Origin: Thoreauomyces humboldtii | Lineage: Eukaryota; Chytridiomycota; Chytridiomycetes; Spizellomycetales; Powellomycetaceae | Assembly: GCA_027596035.1 (NCBI GenBank) | Contig: JADGJA010000762.1 | Coordinates: 1-11,101 of the forward strand | Direction: 5' to 3' | DNA length: 11,101 nt | Shown here: positions 8,101 through 11,101 of the stretch, piece by piece | Numbering within the stretch: position 1 is the stretch's first letter | Layout of the letters: the number at the start of each line of letters is the position of its first letter | Position numbers and translations under genes: made by a program | Notes under the pieces: generated by a model | What the model was told of the DNA's origin: nothing | Seen by the model: the letters and a program-made list of their open reading frames with translations, nothing else | The model's database searches: none

Positions 8101-9096
8101 GATGAAGCCGGCATCCGCGATTGGGCCCATCTCATGGGCAAGGCAGGCATGCAACCTTCGTCTACCGTCCACAACCATCTCCTGGAGTGGCTCTCCCGGA
8201 CGGCTGACGACTCCGTGGTCTTGCAGTGGTACACCTCGGCCCGCGTGAAGCCCACCTCATCCGCTCTCGTGGCGGTCCTCAGGGGCCTCGTCGGGCGTTC
8301 CGCTCCGGACGCCACCGCAGCGGCGGAACGATGGGTGGAGAGAATGTCGGAGGTTTCGATGGACGTGAAAGCCTGGACCAGTCTCGCCCAGTGCTACGGA
8401 CGCTCTCGAGATCTCGACGGGATGAGGAATGTGCTCGTCAGAATGAGCGAACGAGGAGTGACTCCCAACGCCGTGACTTTCTTGGCTGTCCTTGATGCGG
8501 CGGCAAAGATGAGGGATGCAGACGCGGCCTGGAGCATCTTGGATCAGATGCGGAAGGCCCTCGTACCCGTCCGCACGACCCATATCGTGGCGCTCATGGA
8601 CGCCAATTGTCGCGCGGGCCGATTGGAAGACGTCGAGCGGTGCTGGCAGTGGATAGTCGATGGCATTTGGGAAGGCATGGAGAAGAGCGAATCGAAGACA
8701 AAATCGGGGACCGCAGTCATCCCGGCGTCAGCAGCGAGCGTCTACCTTGATGCGTTAGGACTGCTTTCGTCGCGAAAACAGGTGCAAGACGCATGGCGCT
8801 TCCTGAAGGATCGGAAGGATCATTTTGTAGATGAGAACCAGATGTGCTCTTACGTCGAAGCCGTTCTGCGGCATGGCGACGTTGAGGCTGCCGTAAACGC
8901 GATCATCAAGTTCCGATCTGGAGGAGGTACGCTAAGCGCCAAGACCTTCAGGAGTCTGATTGGCGGCGTCATGGCCGCAGCCGGAGAGGATGAAAGTAGG
9001 AAGGTAGTAGAGACGATCCGACGGGTGGTGGGGCAAGAGAACCACACATCTCTGGAACAGGCCGTTCGGGAAGTGCTCAGAGAGAAGATCAAATAA
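5123..9096 (+). CDS. Large pentatricopeptide repeat (PPR) protein, probably mitochondrial
   Basis: P-type PPR proteins bind organellar RNA and control its processing, stability or translation. The main frame is open from 5278 to the TAA at 9094-9096 but has no ATG before 6358, so an upstream exon is needed. The best model starts at ATG 5123, removes an intron at 5379-5440 and joins in frame, giving 1303 residues. The new N terminus (MHRSCARGGQRSVRLTSARV) is arginine/serine-rich with no acidic residue for about 25 positions, as in mitochondrial presequences. Helical repeats fill most of the protein. Clear PPR signatures are QGVKPNAITYHVFIHHYAK (about residue 738), YGLKVNSITYNILLKAYAR (about 838), DLAPDAVTFATLIKGHAER (about 955) and RGVTPNAVTFLAVLDAAAK (about 1091). 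No C-terminal E/DYW or nuclease domain is visible. Codon use is GC-richer than in the left part of the window. The target RNA cannot be told. The PPR body is near certain; the 5' exon is an inference. Confidence 0.9.
5379..5440 (+). other. Predicted 62-nt intron in the PPR gene
   Basis: The donor is G|GTGCGC, close to the GTGCGT donor of the third intron in the neighbouring aminotransferase. The acceptor is AATTAACAG|G. A branch-like ACTTACC lies about 20 nt before the acceptor. Removal joins the ATG-containing frame (from 5123) to the PPR frame with a split glycine codon. An alternative donor at 5355 (GTCGAT) would also keep phase but is weaker. Confidence 0.5.
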
Positions 9097-9097
9097 A
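9092..9097 (+). terminator. AATAAA poly(A) signal overlapping the PPR stop codon
   Basis: The coding end reads AAATAAAATAG, so AATAAA overlaps the TAA stop. If used, the 3' UTR would be only some tens of bases. Fungal poly(A) signals are loose, so this is a candidate only. Confidence 0.3.
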
Positions 9098-9291
9098 ATA
9101 GAGATACTGTGAACGATAGATATGATATGATGACTCAAGAAAGTCTGGACTTAAATACGAGTGAGAGTACGCGAGGTTATGCTAGGGAGAGGATGCGAAG
9201 CGACAAGAGTCTAAAGATTCTCTGACGCAAGAACGATTGTAAGGGGGTCGGGGTACTGACTAGTGTTGATTCTTCAGAGTCCGCTGATTCT
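9097..9291. other. Convergent 3' intergenic region
   Basis: The PPR gene and the aminotransferase end toward each other, separated by 195 bp. This must contain both 3' UTRs. I see no further gene and no strong hairpin terminator. Confidence 0.6.
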
Positions 9292-9297
9292 TTAGAG
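9268..9297. repeat. Short direct repeat at the end of the aminotransferase gene
   Basis: GATTCTTCAGAG (9268-9279) and GATTCTTTAGAG (9286-9297) differ at one base and are offset by 18 bp. The second copy overlaps the inferred stop codon at 9292-9294. The likely cause is local slippage. Confidence 0.5.
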
Positions 9298-10658
9298 CAA
9301 ATCCGCCCATGCAGCCATCAGCACATCGACCTGCTCTGGCTTGCGGACAGCGGCCCGCACACACGTATCCATGCCGTAGCCGGGAATGCCACTCCTGTAA
9401 GGAGGGCGTTAGCTCCTAGCATGATGTATGGTAGTCAGACAGACGCGAAAAATCCAAGGACGCACCTGACAGGGACACCGGCGCGCTTCGCCCTGATCAC
9501 GGCCTCTGCGGCCACCTTTGCGACACGCATGTCGATCCAGACCCACGAAAGAAAGTCCTCTCCTGTCACGGTCCATCCGCCCGTTTTGCCCAAGTCCAAG
9601 ACTCTTTCCACGAGGCTCTTCCTCCACCTTGTCGTCACATCCCATGTTGTGTCCAGGAACTCCTGCTCGACGTCCGAGGTGACGACCTCGAGGAACTTTA
9701 GGGCAGGGACGTTGACGGACCAGGGTACTTGAACCTTCTTGAGGAGCGTGGCATGATGCTTGGTGGGGCAGACGAGGGATCCGAGTCGGAGTCCCGTGCA
9801 GGACCAGAGCTTTGTCCACGAGTGCATGATGTAGACGGCGATGCCGCGGGTCTCGAAGAGGTCGGCGAGCCATTCAGTCTGGTTGATGAGCGAGTCGGAT
9901 TGAAAATGGGACGAGTGCCACGGTTGCATGGACTCGTCGACCATGACGACCGTGTGGTCAGGGACGGTGCTCTCGATCCACGCCTTCAGCTCCGTGATGT
10001 GCATGTAGTCGCCGGTTGGGTTGTTGGGGTTGACGATGCAGGTGAGGGCGGCGGGTGTGGGGTCTTCCGATCGCAGGACGTCGCGTCCGAGCGCCACGGC
10101 CGAGCGTTCGTATTCTTTGTACTGGACCTGCCATGGTCCAGGCTTCCACGCGCCGTCGGGTGCGGAGCGCGTCACAAGGTCTATCAGCTCTGACGCGCCG
10201 TTTCCGAGGAGGAGACGCGAGTGGATGCCTTCGTGGGAGATTGGGTGCAGGAACTTTGCAAGGTGGGTCTTTGCGGGTTCTTGGTCAGCTGCAGGGTAGT
10301 GGTGGCAAACATCTAGCTGATCGATTGATGGCCCGCGGGTAAGCATGGGTTGGGCAAACCTCGGTCCTTGCCCCGGCTCCACTTACAGCCTTCCTGGCAG
10401 CCTGCAGTGCCTTCTGAGGAATGCCTAGACCGTTGGTGGTGACGGAAAAGTCTTCCTTGAAGTTGTCGAGAAACACCCATTCCTGTCCTGAACGTTTGGG
10501 ACGTGGTCAGCAAAAGGCGCACGCACGGGGCGACTAGCCAACAAAACGAAAGTACCTCCGTGGAACTCGTTCGTTTCCAAGTCCCAAGCCGACTTTGCCT
10601 CTGCGACTGCTTCGCTGGTTGCCGCCGTCTGCGCTACGTGTTCTCCGTTGGAAAGCAT
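9292..10658 (-). CDS. PLP-dependent aminotransferase, HisC/CobD-like (fold type I), four exons
   Basis: Exons 10658-10556, 10487-10387, 10316-9466 and 9394-9292 total 1158 nt and read without a break as 385 residues plus TAA. All three introns have GT...AG ends and lengths of 68-71 nt. Fold-type I landmarks are in order: FHGGQEW (about 32-38), DFSVTTNGLGIP (47-58), the phosphate-cup GNGASELI (106-113), NPNNPTG (164-170), VDES with pyridine-nitrogen Asp195, and SWTKLWSCTGLRLGS with Schiff-base Lys237 and Arg245. The C terminus has GIPGYG and the substrate-binding VRAAVRKPE (364-372). Start ATG 10656-10658 gives a short N-terminal extension with no clear targeting signal. HisC transaminates histidinol phosphate; CobD decarboxylates threonine phosphate in cobalamin synthesis. 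The HGG motif recalls CobD, but fungi do not make cobalamin, so the substrate stays open. All expected catalytic residues are present, so the enzyme is probably active. Confidence 0.92.
9395..9465 (-). other. Intron 3 of the aminotransferase gene (71 nt)
   Basis: The donor is AG|GTGCGT, the acceptor CTTACAG|G, and a branch-like GCTAACG lies about 14 nt before the acceptor. Without splicing, the frame stops at 9435 just after GVPVR. With splicing, it continues into SGIPGYG and the conserved VRAAVRKPE end. Confidence 0.88.
10317..10386 (-). other. Intron 2 of the aminotransferase gene (70 nt)
   Basis: The donor is the consensus GTAAGT, the acceptor GATCAG|C, and a branch-like GCTTACC is present. 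It is phase 0, joining LQAARKA to LDVCHHYPA as expected for this family. Confidence 0.85.
10488..10555 (-). other. Intron 1 of the aminotransferase gene (68 nt)
   Basis: The donor is GGAG|GTACTT, the acceptor GTTCAG|GA, and a branch-like GCTGACC is present. Splicing creates NEFHGGQEWVFLDNF and joins two different reading frames. Confidence 0.85.
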
Positions 10659-10740
10659 GTTGTCGTGATGGTCTGAGGGATTCACGGTGTGTCAAGAATG
10701 CGTGAGAACCGAACCCACAAACGGGGGTGCGGCAAGGGTT

Positions 10741-10760
10741 GCGGTGCGGTGCGGTGCGGC
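10741..10760. repeat. GCGGT microsatellite
   Basis: Three tandem GCGGT units are followed by GCGGC. Confidence 0.8.
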
Positions 10761-10780
10761 TCATGTTCGACACAGACGTA

Positions 10781-10818
10781 CAAAAAAAAACAAGAAAAAG
10801 AGAGAGAAAAAGAGAAAA
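10781..10818. repeat. Purine-rich low-complexity tract
   Basis: A nearly pure A/G tract lies about 125-160 bp upstream of the aminotransferase ATG. On the gene's sense strand it is a T/C tract, a common fungal core-promoter feature. Confidence 0.6.
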
Positions 10819-11015
10819 GTCACGCTTCTCGCTGCGCTGTCAGCCCTAACCTTCCCAACCGAAAACCCTAAACGGGAGTGGGGAGTTGATGACGGCAGCA
10901 AGGCCGCAAAGACTCCGCTCTCTCTACGGAAATTGCTTGCAAGGAGTTTAACACAGAGCATGGAGGCCGCTTGGAGAGACTGAAGGCTGGTTACCAGGAA
11001 CAGTGAAGAATAGTC

Positions 11016-11042
11016 CTGTCTCTCCCTCTCTCTCTCTTTCCT
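11016..11042. repeat. CT-rich microsatellite
   Basis: An imperfect (CT)n run of about 27 bp lies close to the right edge. It might belong to the promoter of a plus-strand gene outside the window, but that gene is not visible. Confidence 0.6.
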
Positions 11043-11101
11043 TGATCGGTCGATCTAGTAAGCAGAAGCAGTCTGCCTCTCTTCGCTGACCGCCTTTCGT
11101 C

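Larger units (their letters stand above)
10659..11101. promoter_or_regulatory. Upstream region of the aminotransferase gene, no gene supported
   Basis: This non-coding stretch lies 5' of the minus-strand aminotransferase. It contains a GCGGT microsatellite, a long purine tract (a pyrimidine tract when read with the gene, as in many fungal promoters) and a CT-rich run near the right edge. The plus-strand open stretches here are low-complexity with no recognisable domain. AAACCCTAAA near 10863 resembles a telo-box, but it is a single copy. Confidence 0.4.

Noticed and set aside
7531..8178. Minus-strand 215-residue open frame inside the PPR gene
   Set aside because: It is the antisense shadow of a GC-rich coding region; the plus-strand PPR motifs clearly own this interval.
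10862..10871. AAACCCTAAA as telomere repeat
   Set aside because: A single unit without tandem copies is at most a telo-box-like promoter word.
10687..10983. Plus-strand 98-residue open frame near the right edge
   Set aside because: It runs through a GCGGT microsatellite and a purine tract; its lysine/arginine-rich product reflects low complexity.

Overview
The window looks like nuclear DNA of a fungus. One gene is cut by short introns of 68, 70 and 71 nt with GT...AG ends and branch-like CTAAC/CTGAC/CTTAC sites. There is a long mitochondrial-type pentatricopeptide (PPR) gene and a decayed Ty1/copia retrotransposon. An early-diverging zoosporic (chytrid-like) fungus would fit, but no marker gene settles the lineage.

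Layout, left to right. (1) 1-2942, minus strand: a broken Ty1/copia element that runs off the left edge. It keeps gag, a CCHC zinc knuckle, protease, integrase and most of the reverse transcriptase. It has four in-frame or out-of-frame lesions and an apparent internal deletion that joins the integrase core directly to the reverse transcriptase. (2) 2943-3645: an AT-rich stretch without a convincing gene. It holds a short palindromic repeat pair and a cluster of ten GTGGCAC-like words that switch strand once, around a perfect 16-bp inverted repeat. (3) 3646-4875, minus strand: a fibre-like gene. It has two GALQVAGG-type repeats, a middle domain resembling those of phage and giant-virus structural proteins, and a C-terminal C1q/TNF-like jelly-roll domain. 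At least one frameshift, perhaps two compensating ones, interrupts it. This is the most unusual content of the window.

(4) 4876-5122: a divergent intergenic region with four CATTCC words, the site bound by fungal TEA-domain factors. (5) 5123-9096, plus strand: a PPR protein of about 1303 residues. I infer two exons, the first carrying an arginine-rich, presequence-like N terminus. (6) 9097-9291: a short convergent 3' region. (7) 9292-10658, minus strand: a fold-type I PLP aminotransferase of the HisC/CobD-like group. Four exons were worked out from splice signals, and they join in frame to exactly 385 codons plus stop. (8) 10659-11101: its upstream region, rich in simple repeats and pyrimidine tracts, with no gene I can support.

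The PPR gene and the aminotransferase look like ordinary host genes arranged tail to tail. The left 4.9 kb is accessory DNA: a dead retroelement, a repeat cluster and a virus- or phage-like fibre gene. Nothing in the sequence shows that these three act together.
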